From: JAVKFY01 sp040223615
Lineage (GTDB): Bacteria > Pseudomonadota > Alphaproteobacteria > GCA-2731375
Direction of reading: 5' to 3'
Length of the DNA stretch: 64,000 nt
Assembly: GCA_040223615.1 (NCBI GenBank)
Contig: JAVKFY010000081.1
Coordinates: forward strand, 1-64,000
Shown: piece by piece, positions 16,220 through 23,875 of the stretch
How positions within the stretch are numbered: position 1 is the first letter of the stretch
How the letters are laid out: each line of letters starts with the position of its first letter
The notes under the pieces: model-generated
Told to the model about the DNA's origin: nothing
Databases searched by the model: none
Seen by the model: only the letters and a program-made list of their open reading frames with translations
Translations under genes and position numbers: made by a program

Positions 16220-19200
16220 CTAGCTGCAGCCAGTGGTACCGCCGCAGGTATCGCACTTCAGGCAGGTGCCGTTGCGCACCAGCGTGAAGTTGCCGCACTC
16301 GCCGCAGGCGTCTCCTTCATATCCCTTCATCCGGGCCTGGATGATCTGCTGGGCCCGGTCGTCGACCACCTTGGCGGTGGTCGTCGTGGTCTTGGTGGTG
16401 GTCTCTTCCTCGATCTGCACCTCGACCTGGCTGGTCGCGCGCATCTCGGTCACCGTGCCGCTGGCCAACGCGGTGCTCGCCGTCGCCGGCGGCGCGGTCT
16501 CGCCGTCGTTGCGCAGCATGTAGAGCTGGGCGAGCTGGCCGCGGACATAGCCGCGGCTGGTGATCTTCTCCGCCGCCAGGCCGGCGCCGCCGGTGTGCTC
16601 GTCCTCGCCGTCGCCGACGGTGTCGGGGCGCAGGTCGTCGGGGTCGGCATGCGCCAGGTCGTTGCGCCCGAGATAGGAGATCGCCAGCTCGCGGAACAGA
16701 TAGTCCAGCACCGAGGTCGACATCTTGATGGTGTCGTTGCCTTCGACCATGCCCGACGGTTCGAACCGGGTGAAGGTGAAGCTGTCGACGAACTCCTCCA
16801 GCGGCACGCCGTATTGCAGGCCGATCGAGATGGCGATGGCGAAGCTGTTCATCAGGCTGCGGAAGGCGGCGCCTTCCTTGTGCATGTCGACGAAGATCTC
16901 GCCGAGCTTGCCGTCGTCATACTCGCCGGTGCGCAGGTAGACCTTGTGGCCGCCGACGATGGCCTTCTGGGTGTAGCCCTTGCGCCGTTGCGGCAGACGC
17001 TGACGCTTGGTGATGAAGCGCTCCACGATGCGCTCGGCCACCACCTGCGGCTGCGCCTGGGCGACGATCTCGGCCATGGTCTCGCGCGGCTCGTCGGCCT
17101 CTTCCTCGTCGTCGTCCCACACCGCCGAGGCCAGCGGCTGCGACAGCTTGGAACCGTCCCGGTACAGCGCGTTGGCCTTCAGGCCGAGCTTCCACGACAG
17201 CAGGTAGGCCGCCTTGCAGTCCTCCACCGTGGCGCTGTTCGGCATGTTGATGGTCTTGGAGATGGCGCCGGAGATGAACGGTTGCGCCGCCGCCATCATC
17301 CGGATGTGGCTGTCGACGGACAGATACCGCTTGCCGATCCGGCCGCACGGGTTGGCACAGTCGAACACCGCCAGATGCGCCGGATCGAGGTGCGGCGCGC
17401 CCTCCAAGGTCATGGCGCCGCAGCAGTAGATGTTGGCCAGCTCGACCTGGCGCTTGGAGAAGCCCAGCGCGGCCAGCATGTCGAAGCCGACGTCGTCGAG
17501 CTGTTCCGGGGCCAGGCCCAGCGCCTCGGTGCAGAACCGCTCGCCCAGGGTCCATTTGTTGAACACGAAGGAGATATCGAAGGCGTTGCCGAGCGCCTGC
17601 TCGACCGCCTTGATCTGCGCCGGCCCGAAGTTGCGCGCGCGCAGCGCCTCGTGGTCGATCTCCGGCGCCTTCTCCAGGGTGCCGTGGCCGACCGCGTAGT
17701 CGACGATCTCGCGCACCTCGCCCTCGTCATAGCCGAGCTTGGCCAGCGCCAGCGGCACCGTGCGGTTGATGATCTTGAAGTAGCCGCCGCCGGCCAGTTT
17801 CTTGAACTTGACCATCGCGAAATCCGGCTCGATGCCGGTGGTGTCGCAGTCCATCACCAGGCCGATGGTGCCGGTCGGCGCGATCACCGAGACCTGGGCG
17901 TTGCGGTAGCCGGCATCGACGCCGAGCTCCAGCGCGCTGTCCCAGGCCGCCTGCGCCGCGGCGACCAGGCCGTCGTCCGGGCAGTTGGCGATGTCCAGCG
18001 GCACCGGTGCGATTTCCATGCCCTCGTAGCCCTGGGCTTCGCCCTTGGCGGCGCGACGATGGTTGCGCATCACGCGGAGCATCGGCTCGCGGTTGTCGGC
18101 GAAGCCGGGGAAGGGGCCCATCTGCCGCGCCATCTCCGCCGAGGTGGCATAGGCCTGACCGGTCATCAGCGCGGTGATCGCGCCGCCCAGCGCCCGGCCG
18201 CTGTCGCTGTCGTAGGACAGCCCCATGGCCATCAGCAGGCCGCCGATATTGGCGTAGCCCAAGCCCAGCGTGCGGTAGGCGTAGGACAGCTCGGCGATGC
18301 GCTTGGACGGGAACTGCGCCATCAGCACCGAGATTTCCAGCACGATGGTCCACAGCCGGGTGGCGTGCGCGAACGCGTCGGTGTCGAACGAGCCGTCGGC
18401 GCGCCGGAACGCCATCAGGTTCATCGACGCCAGGTTGCATGCCGTGTCGTCGAGGAACATGTACTCCGAACACGGGTTCGAGGCGCGGATGTCGCCGCCC
18501 GCCGGGCAGGTGTGCCAGTCGTTGATGGTGGAGTGGAACTGGATGCCCGGATCGGCGCAGGCCCAGGCGGCCTCGCCGACCTGCTCCCACAGATCGCGTG
18601 CCTTCACCGTCTTGGCGACGTCGCCGCCGATGCGGTTGTACAGCCGCCACTCGCCGTCGGACTCCACCGCCTTCAGGAATTCGTTGGTCACCCGCACCGA
18701 GTTGTTCGAGTTCTGGCCCGAGACGGTGAGATAGGCGTCGGAATCCCAGTCGGTGTCGTAGACCTTGAAGTCGAGGCTGGCGTAGCCCTGGCGAGCGAAG
18801 TCGATCGCCCGCTTCACGTAGTTGTCCGGTAGCTGGACCCGGCGCGCGGCCTTCACCGCCTCGCGCAGGCCGGCATTGGCCTTCGGGTCGAACCGGTCGT
18901 CGCCGTCGGCGGCGTGACAGGCGGCGATCACCTGGTTCAGGTGCTTCGAGGCCAGCTTCGAGCCGGCGACCAGGGCGGCGACCTTCTGCTCCTCGATCGC
19001 CTTCCAGCCGATGTAGTTCTCGATATCCGGGTGGTCCATGTCGACCACCACCATCTTGGCCGCGCGCCGGGTGGTGCCGCCGGACTTGATCGCGCCGGCG
19101 GCCCGGTCGCCGATCTTCAGGAAGCTCATCAGGCCGGACGACCGGCCGCCGCCGCTCAGCCGCTCACCTTCGCCACGCAGGCTGGAGAAGTTGGTGCCGG

Positions 19201-19873
19201 TGCCTGAGCCATACTTGAACAAGCGCGCCTCGCGGACCCACAGGTCCATGATGCCGCCCTCGTTCACCAGGTCGTCGTTGATCGACTGGATGAAGCAGGC
19301 GTGCGGCTGCGGGCGCAGGTAGGAACTCTTGGAGGCCATCGCCTGGCCGGTGCGGTGGTCAACGTAGTAGTGGCCCTGCGCCGGGCCGTCGATGCCGTAG
19401 GCCCAGTGCAGGCCGGTGTTGAACCACTGCGGCGAGTTCGGCGCCGCCATCTGCTTGGCGAGCATGTAGCAGAGTTCGTCGAAGAAGGCGCGGGCGTCGG
19501 TCTCGCCGTCGAAATAGCCGCCTTTCCAGCCCCAGTAGGTCCAGGTGCCGGCGAGCCGGTCGAACACCTGCTTGGCGCTGCTCTCGCCGCCGGTCTCGGT
19601 GCTTTCGTCGGTGTCGGCGACCGAGCGCGCCAGCCATGCCGGCACGTCGCGCTCCTTGGCCTTCTTCAGCGCTTTCGGGACGCCGGCCTTGCGGAAATAC
19701 TTCTGCGCCAGGATATCGCAAGCGACCTGCGACCACTGCGCCGGCACCTCGATGTCTTCAAGCTGGAATACCAGCGAGCCATCGGGGTTCCTGATCTCGC
19801 TACTGGCCTGACGGAAGGTAATATCGTCGTAGGCCGAAGCCCCTTCAGTGGTGAATCGTCGTTCAATACGCAT
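16220..19873 (-). CDS. nrdJ: adenosylcobalamin-dependent (class II) ribonucleotide reductase
   Basis: Reduces ribonucleotides to deoxyribonucleotides using a B12-generated thiyl radical, so it needs no oxygen. The 1217-residue protein is the long NrdJ form. It has an N-terminal segment with FRQASSEIRNPDGSLVF, a core with SGQNSNNSVRVTNEFL, the active-site NPCSEYMFLDDTACNLASMN, and a C-terminal zinc ribbon (CGECGNFTLVRNGTCLKCD, CGGTTGCS). No class I or III enzyme is in the window. It has its own upstream promoter and candidate NrdR sites and a downstream hairpin terminator. Confidence 0.96.
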   Translation of the reverse strand: MRIERRFTTEGASAYDDITFRQASSEIRNPDGSLVFQLEDIEVPAQWSQVACDILAQKYFRKAGVPKALKKAKERDVPAWLARSVADTDESTETGGESSAKQVFDRLAGTWTYWGWKGGYFDGETDARAFFDELCYMLAKQMAAPNSPQWFNTGLHWAYGIDGPAQGHYYVDHRTGQAMASKSSYLRPQPHACFIQSINDDLVNEGGIMDLWVREARLFKYGSGTGTNFSSLRGEGERLSGGGRSSGLMSFLKIGDRAAGAIKSGGTTRRAAKMVVVDMDHPDIENYIGWKAIEEQKVAALVAGSKLASKHLNQVIAACHAADGDDRFDPKANAGLREAVKAARRVQLPDNYVKRAIDFARQGYASLDFKVYDTDWDSDAYLTVSGQNSNNSVRVTNEFLKAVESDGEWRLYNRIGGDVAKTVKARDLWEQVGEAAWACADPGIQFHSTINDWHTCPAGGDIRASNPCSEYMFLDDTACNLASMNLMAFRRADGSFDTDAFAHATRLWTIVLEISVLMAQFPSKRIAELSYAYRTLGLGYANIGGLLMAMGLSYDSDSGRALGGAITALMTGQAYATSAEMARQMGPFPGFADNREPMLRVMRNHRRAAKGEAQGYEGMEIAPVPLDIANCPDDGLVAAAQAAWDSALELGVDAGYRNAQVSVIAPTGTIGLVMDCDTTGIEPDFAMVKFKKLAGGGYFKIINRTVPLALAKLGYDEGEVREIVDYAVGHGTLEKAPEIDHEALRARNFGPAQIKAVEQALGNAFDISFVFNKWTLGERFCTEALGLAPEQLDDVGFDMLAALGFSKRQVELANIYCCGAMTLEGAPHLDPAHLAVFDCANPCGRIGKRYLSVDSHIRMMAAAQPFISGAISKTINMPNSATVEDCKAAYLLSWKLGLKANALYRDGSKLSQPLASAVWDDDEEEADEPRETMAEIVAQAQPQVVAERIVERFITKRQRLPQRRKGYTQKAIVGGHKVYLRTGEYDDGKLGEIFVDMHKEGAAFRSLMNSFAIAISIGLQYGVPLEEFVDSFTFTRFEPSGMVEGNDTIKMSTSVLDYLFRELAISYLGRNDLAHADPDDLRPDTVGDGEDEHTGGAGLAAEKITSRGYVRGQLAQLYMLRNDGETAPPATASTALASGTVTEMRATSQVEVQIEEETTTKTTTTTAKVVDDRAQQIIQARMKGYEGDACGECGNFTLVRNGTCLKCDTCGGTTGCS

Positions 19874-20336
19874 CGCCGCCCCCTACATCCTCTCCGGAAA
19901 CCTTGGTTTTTCACAGCTGGAGAGGCATCTCCCCGCCCGCGGGGGCGCAACATCTAGTGTCGACACCGGCGCGGACCACCAACGCTAGCAAATTTCGCAG
20001 GCGGAGTGTCAACGATTTTGTAGTTTGCGCATAGAGACACCACAAGATGTGGTGTTAAAGTCACGATGGATAGGGAAAAGATAATTATATTCAATAGTTA
20101 CTAGAGTTACCTCCGAACACACATCAATATAAGAAGATCCTCTGGTTATCGCTGTCTTCCTCGGCGCGGCCAAACGCGCCCCGTTGCCGGTCCTCGGGCC
20201 CTTAGAGGGTCGGCGCAGCGGTGGAATCGTGGCATGTTTCGACGGCGCCGTGCGCGGCCGATCAGACCGGCCGAGTCGGGCCGCGCGCCATCGGGTGAAG
20301 AATCATGGCATCGGCAATGGCAACGCTAGGAGCGGC
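19874..20336. other. intergenic region between nrdJ and the split kinase
   Basis: 463 bases with divergent genes on either side. It holds the nrdJ promoter and candidate NrdR sites in its left half and an AT-rich patch at about 20050-20150, well below the GC of the surroundings. The kinase promoter should lie in the right part, but I see no clear -35/-10 pair. No RNA gene or cobalamin-riboswitch core is recognisable. Confidence 0.5.
19945..20055 (-). promoter_or_regulatory. nrdJ promoter region with two candidate NrdR boxes
   Basis: On the minus strand a consensus -35 TTGACA lies at 20012-20007; the -10 is not clear. A 19-base perfect palindrome with 3-base centre, ACACCACAAGATGTGGTGT, is at 20037-20055. 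A related site, ACACTAGATGTTG, reads on the minus strand at 19960-19948. Both share CACWAGATGT and each matches about 12 of 16 positions of the NrdR-box consensus as I remember it. The spacing (about 90 bases) is larger than the usual tandem arrangement, so regulation by NrdR is only probable. Confidence 0.4.
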
Positions 20337-20780
20337 ATGAGGGCCCGCCTTGAGGCAATTCTTGGCCGAACGGAAGCCGCGCGCTTGCCTTCGCGGGTGC
20401 TGTTCGCGGTCCTGGTGCTGCTGATGCTCGGCGCCGCCGTCGTGTTGCTGGAAAACATCACCGCCGAGCGCCGCGCGCGGGCACAGGCGGAGAAGACCGC
20501 TCAAGTGATGATCGCGTTGTCGGCCGCGATGCGGGCGGGCCTCGATGCCGAGACCGGCCAGCGTGGCTATCTCCTGACCGACGACGAGACCTACCTGGAG
20601 CCGTATGAGTCGGGCAGCGCCGAATGGCTGGCGCAGATGCGACGCGTCGGCGAACTGATCGCCGACGTCGCCACCTCGTCGCAGCGCGAGCGTCTGCTGC
20701 GCATGCACGAGTTGGCCGAGGCCAGGTTGGCCGAAATGGACCGAATCATCCAGCTTGCCCTCGGCGGCGAACGGGCCTAG
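20337..20780 (+). pseudogene. HWE histidine kinase, N-terminal CHASE3 part (ends at in-frame TAG)
   Basis: 147 residues: a transmembrane helix (about 20-42, VLFAVLVLLMLGAAVVLLEN) followed by most of a CHASE3 extracytoplasmic sensor domain (DAETGQRGYLLTDDETYLEPY). The ATG at 20337 has a good AGGAG 5 bases upstream. The frame ends at a TAG (20778-20780) in the middle of the CHASE3 domain. After it the same frame continues without shift into the rest of the domain and the kinase. A single C-to-T change from CAG would explain it. Alone, this part has no output domain. Confidence 0.7.
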
Positions 20781-20783
20781 GCA

Positions 20784-21638
20784 ATGGACGCGGTCAACAC
20801 CGACGTCGGCTCCGGGTTGATGAGCGAGTATCGGCAACAGGTGGAGGCGCTGGAGGCGGAGGAGCAGGTGATTCTCCGGAGCCGGCTGGTGCATGCCGAC
20901 CGGATCGAGGCCCGCACCCTGCCGGTGCTGGCGATCCTGGTGGTGGGCGTGGCCGGATTGGTGCTGCTGGGCGTCTGGCTGGAGCGACGTGCCGCGTTTG
21001 CGGTGGCCGCGGCGCACGAAGTGGAGCAGGTGCGCGCGGCACGCGGGCGGGCGGAGTTGCTGGCGCACGAGTTGACCCACCGGGTCAACAACCTGTTCTC
21101 GATCGTGCTGTCGATCCTGAGTCTGACCACGCGGGCGGAGCCCGACGCCAAGGTGGCGCTGGACAAGTCGACCGAACGCATCCGGGCGCTGTCGCGCGCG
21201 CACGCCGTGGTTCAAGGGCGCAGCACCGAGAAGATGGCGTCCCTGAACGACGTCGTGCGGGCAACCGTCGAACCCTACCTTGCCGACGACCTCGAGCGGG
21301 TATCGGTCAGCGGCACCGATGTCGAGCTTCCGGCGAGCTATGTCACCTCGCTCGGGCTGATCGTGCACGAGCTGGCCACCAACGCGGTGAAATATGGCGC
21401 CCTGTCGCTGCCGGAAGGGCGGGTGCAGATCACCTGGAAAGCAGTACCGGATTCGCCGAGCAGGGAAATTTCCCTGCACTGGCAAGAGGTTGGCGGGCCC
21501 GATGTGGTGCAGCCGGAGGGCCGCGGCTTCGGCACGACGATGATCGAGGCGGCCGTCAGCCAGCTTGGCGGGACTGTCGATCAGGATTGGCACCGGCGCG
21601 GTGTCGACGTGTGGCTCATATTTCCGCTCGGTGATTGA
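20784..21638 (+). CDS. HWE-type histidine kinase, C-terminal part of the split CHASE3 kinase
   Basis: 284 residues in the same frame as the preceding CHASE3 part. An ATG lies 3 bases after the TAG, so reinitiation is possible. The rest of CHASE3 comes first (VNTDVGSGLMSEYRQQVEALEAEEQ), then the second membrane helix (about 50-72, VLAILVVGVAGLVLLGVWLE). The HWE kinase core follows: ELTHRVNNLFSIV with the phospho-acceptor His, HELATNAVKYGAL, the LHWQEVGGP Trp-x-Glu motif and the RGFGTTMIE G-box. The kinase core itself looks intact. The probable partner is the receiver protein encoded about 125 bases downstream. Confidence 0.75.
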   Translation: MDAVNTDVGSGLMSEYRQQVEALEAEEQVILRSRLVHADRIEARTLPVLAILVVGVAGLVLLGVWLERRAAFAVAAAHEVEQVRAARGRAELLAHELTHRVNNLFSIVLSILSLTTRAEPDAKVALDKSTERIRALSRAHAVVQGRSTEKMASLNDVVRATVEPYLADDLERVSVSGTDVELPASYVTSLGLIVHELATNAVKYGALSLPEGRVQITWKAVPDSPSREISLHWQEVGGPDVVQPEGRGFGTTMIEAAVSQLGGTVDQDWHRRGVDVWLIFPLGD

Positions 21639-21693
21639 CGATTTGGTGATTTTTGGTCACGAAAATATAATTGCGATAACGATTCAATCGGGT

Positions 21694-21718
21694 GGAACCA
21701 ACACGAATGAAATGAGTT
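21694..21718 (+). promoter_or_regulatory. candidate EcfG-type general stress promoter
   Basis: GGAAC at 21694-21698 and AGTT at 21715-21718 are separated by 16 bases. This is close to the GGAAC-N16/17-CGTT pattern of alphaproteobacterial EcfG promoters. It lies 45 bases upstream of the receiver gene in an AT-rich spacer. HWE kinases and single receivers often belong to that stress pathway, which fits, but one base of the -10 differs. Confidence 0.35.
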
Positions 21719-21762
21719 CTACACCCGTTGTGTATTGAGTAAGGCGCCGGTGATCCAACGCC

Positions 21763-22146
21763 ATGAATGAGCACGAAGCGGAGAAACCCCTGGACGGCTG
21801 CACCATCCTGCTCGTCGAGGACGAGGCGATGCTCGCGCTTGATATAGAGCACACGTTGCGCGCCGTTGGTGCCGCAGTGGTCGGTCCGGTGATGCGCCTT
21901 CGCGACGGTTTGGCGCTGAACATGGATGGGCTGCACGTCGCCGCGGCGATTCTCGACGTCGACCTGCGCGGCGAGGATGTTTTCCCGCTGGCTGACCGAC
22001 TGCGCGAACTCGGGATTCCGTTTCTATTCCATACCGGCCACGCCGAACGCGACGAACTGCGGGCGCGCTATGGCGACGTTCCGGTGTGCATGAAACCGGT
22101 TGCACCCGGCACTCTCATCAAGAAAGTGCAGCGTATCGCCTGCTAG
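21763..22146 (+). CDS. single-domain response regulator
   Basis: 127 residues, a receiver domain only. The acidic pocket is in ILLVEDEAMLALDIEH, the phospho-acceptor Asp in AAILDVDLRGE, the Thr in FLFHTGHAE and the conserved Lys-Pro in CMKPVAPGTLI. There is no DNA-binding or enzyme output, so it probably relays phosphate or acts by protein contact. It follows the split HWE kinase on the same strand and is its likely partner. Confidence 0.85.
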   Translation: MNEHEAEKPLDGCTILLVEDEAMLALDIEHTLRAVGAAVVGPVMRLRDGLALNMDGLHVAAAILDVDLRGEDVFPLADRLRELGIPFLFHTGHAERDELRARYGDVPVCMKPVAPGTLIKKVQRIAC

Positions 22147-22236
22147 CGCCGGCGTGCGCTGGACGGTGTTTCGGGCAAATGGCATAGTCCGGGCGCTTTC
22201 GGCGCCGGCAGCGTGGCGCTTTTGAGGACATGGTGC

Positions 22237-22581
22237 ATGGGTGCGACGATCGGCACGCGGCTATACACGTGGTGGAAGGGCGAGCACGTCGGCACCGATG
22301 CCGCCGGCAACCGCTATTACCGCGAAAAGGGTGGGCCGCGCCGCTGGGTCATCTATGACGGCGAACCGGAAGGCTCCAAGGTGCCGCCGGAGTGGCATGC
22401 CTGGCTGCACCGGACCGTCGACGAGCCGCCGACCGGCGCGCGCGCGCCGATTCCATGGGAGAAGCCGCACCTGCCGAACCTGACCGGGACCGTGGCGGCC
22501 TATCATCCCGCTGGCAGCCTGGTCGAGCCCGGGAAGCGGCCGAAGGCGACTGGCGATTACGAGGCGTGGCGTCCGGAATAG
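22237..22581 (+). CDS. NDUFA12-like NADH:ubiquinone oxidoreductase accessory subunit
   Basis: 114-residue homologue of the mitochondrial complex I accessory subunit NDUFA12 (B17.2), found in alphaproteobacteria. Signatures are GTRLYTWWKGEHVGTDAAGN then YYREK, and RRWVIYDGEPEGSKVPPEW with WLHRTVDEPP. It should act at the membrane-arm/peripheral-arm interface of complex I. A GTG at 22213 is possible, but the ATG at 22237 gives the family N-terminus. It is followed by mlaD at 24 bases, the usual alphaproteobacterial order. Confidence 0.9.
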   Translation: MGATIGTRLYTWWKGEHVGTDAAGNRYYREKGGPRRWVIYDGEPEGSKVPPEWHAWLHRTVDEPPTGARAPIPWEKPHLPNLTGTVAAYHPAGSLVEPGKRPKATGDYEAWRPE

Positions 22582-22605
22582 GGCGGCCGGAACAGGAGCA
22601 AGGCG

Positions 22606-23073
22606 ATGGGCGGCAATCTGGTCGAGACCCTGATCGGCGCGGTGGTGGTCGCCGTGGCTGGCTTCTTCCTGTTCTTCGCCTACCAGCAGGCCGACCTCGG
22701 CGCGGTCGACGGCTACGAGGTGAAGGCGCGCTTCGAGAAGATCGACGGCATCAACGTCGGTTCGGACGTCACCTTGTCCGGCATCAAGATCGGCACCGTC
22801 ACCGGCCAGGAACTCGACGCGCAGTCCTACCTGGCGGTGCTTCGGATGAGCATTCGCAACGACATCAAGCTGCCGCTCGATTCTTCCATCAAGGTCTCCA
22901 GCGCCGGCCTGCTCGGCGAGAGCTACCTGGCGATCTCGCCGGGCGCCGACGTCGACATGCTCGAGAATGGCGACGAGATCGAATACACCCAGGGTTCCGT
23001 CGACCTGACCGAACTGATCGGCAAGGCGATCTACTCCGGCGGCGACGAGAAGAAGCCGGGCAGTGGCGGCTGA
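22606..23073 (+). CDS. mlaD: outer-membrane lipid asymmetry protein MlaD
   Basis: MCE-domain protein of the phospholipid transport complex between inner and outer membranes. It has one N-terminal membrane anchor (residues 7-27, LIGAVVVAVAGFFLFFAYQQ) and an MCE domain (YEVKARFEKIDGINVGSDV, LSGIKIGTV, SSIKVSSAGLLGESYLAISPG). At 155 residues it is the usual single-MCE size. Partner genes mlaEF are not in this window. The 274-bp element copy 2 starts 82 bases after its stop, separating it from DUF2155. Confidence 0.9.
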   Translation: MGGNLVETLIGAVVVAVAGFFLFFAYQQADLGAVDGYEVKARFEKIDGINVGSDVTLSGIKIGTVTGQELDAQSYLAVLRMSIRNDIKLPLDSSIKVSSAGLLGESYLAISPGADVDMLENGDEIEYTQGSVDLTELIGKAIYSGGDEKKPGSGG

Positions 23074-23140
23074 ACGGTCGCGAGATGGCCGGGTCGAGCC
23101 CGGCCAAGACGAACAGAATGAGCTTCAATCAATCGCCGTC

Positions 23141-23444
23141 ATGCCCGGACTTGATCCACGGCTGTCCGGTTAAGTTCGTCCGGTCCTGCGCCCACTCCTC
23201 AACGTCTTTGCAAGCGCAGCGACGTGGATGGCCCGGACAAGCCGGGCCATGACGCGTTTTCTATGTTCTTCAACAAGGTCGTCATGCCCCGACTTGTTCG
23301 GGGCATCCACGTCCAGAAGCTGGACCCATCGGTCGCGGTTCTTCTGTCCGGTGCCGCCCGAAGCAGCGCAACCGCCTGATCGGCGTCAGGACACGGACAA
23401 TCACCCCAATCTTAACCGGACACCCATGGACTTGATCCGGGCAT
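23141..23444. repeat. REP-like palindrome interrupted in its loop by a 274-bp element
   Basis: The left arm ATGCCCGG (23141-23148) and right arm CCGGGCAT (23437-23444) are perfect complements. An exact 7-base direct repeat ACTTGAT flanks the element (23149-23155 and 23430-23436). Without the element and one repeat the site is an 8-bp stem with a 7-nt loop, the same geometry as at copy 1 but with different sequence. The right arm is translated as part of the DUF2155 signal peptide. Confidence 0.85.
23156..23429 (+). mobile_element. 274-bp MITE-like element, copy 2
   Basis: Inverted relative to copy 1 and exactly as long. Terminal inverted repeats are CCACGGCTGTCCGGTTAAG and its partner CTTAACCGGACACCCATGG, with two mismatches. 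Inner hairpins are ATGGCCCG/CGGGCCAT at 23228-23250 (loop GACAAGC) and ATGCCCCG/CGGGGCAT at 23284-23306 (loop ACTTGTT). It sits between mlaD and DUF2155, which are normally adjacent, so the transcript must read through several strong hairpins. Its last bases contain the ATG used by DUF2155. Confidence 0.85.
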
Positions 23445-23875
23445 CTTGCCTGGCCGCGACGCTCTTCGCGTTTCCCGCTGCCGCCCAGACACCGCCGGTG
23501 CCGATCGAGAAGCCGGTGCAAGGCACGGCGACGTCCGATACGCCGGCGGAACCGATGGCGATCCTGCGCGGGCTGGACAAGATCACCGCCCGCATCACGA
23601 CCTTCGAGGCGCCGATCGACAAGCAGGTCGGGTTCGGCACGCTGTTGATCACGGTGCGCGCCTGCGCCAAGCGGCCGCCGGAGGAGACGCCGGAAGTGTC
23701 GGCATTCCTGGAGGTCCTGGAGCGCCGCCCGGGCGAGACCGAGATGGTGAACCTGTTCACCGGCTGGATGTTCGCCTCCAGCCCGGCGATCTCGGCACTG
23801 GAACACCCGGTTTACGACGTCTGGGTGATCGACTGCACGATCGTCTCCGGCGAGAGCTCGCGGCCCTCGCAGTGA
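23426..23875 (+). CDS. DUF2155 domain-containing exported protein
   Basis: 149-residue periplasmic protein of unknown function. A short signal peptide ends at about residue 21 (CLAATLFAFPAAAQ). The mature part has the family pattern ILRGLDKITARITTFEAPID, then FGTLLITVRACAKRPPEE and VNLFTGWMFASSPAISALEHPVYDVWV. Its only in-frame ATG lies in the last 4 bases of the 274-bp element; otherwise a TTG at 23432 in the REP arm would be used. The first residues (MDLIRA) therefore come from mobile-repeat DNA. The 3' end overlaps aat on the other strand by 64 bases. Confidence 0.8.
   Translation: MDLIRASCLAATLFAFPAAAQTPPVPIEKPVQGTATSDTPAEPMAILRGLDKITARITTFEAPIDKQVGFGTLLITVRACAKRPPEETPEVSAFLEVLERRPGETEMVNLFTGWMFASSPAISALEHPVYDVWVIDCTIVSGESSRPSQ

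Noticed and set aside
19874..20006. Cobalamin riboswitch upstream of nrdJ
   Set aside because: No B12-box core such as GCCACTG and no matching arms were found.
23228..23425. Open frame starting MARTSRAMTRFL, with a near-identical frame in copy 1 (from 14733, minus)
   Set aside because: The frame follows from the repeat sequence itself: it spans hairpin arms, and in copy 1 it runs antisense through aspS. There is no ribosome-binding site or family likeness.
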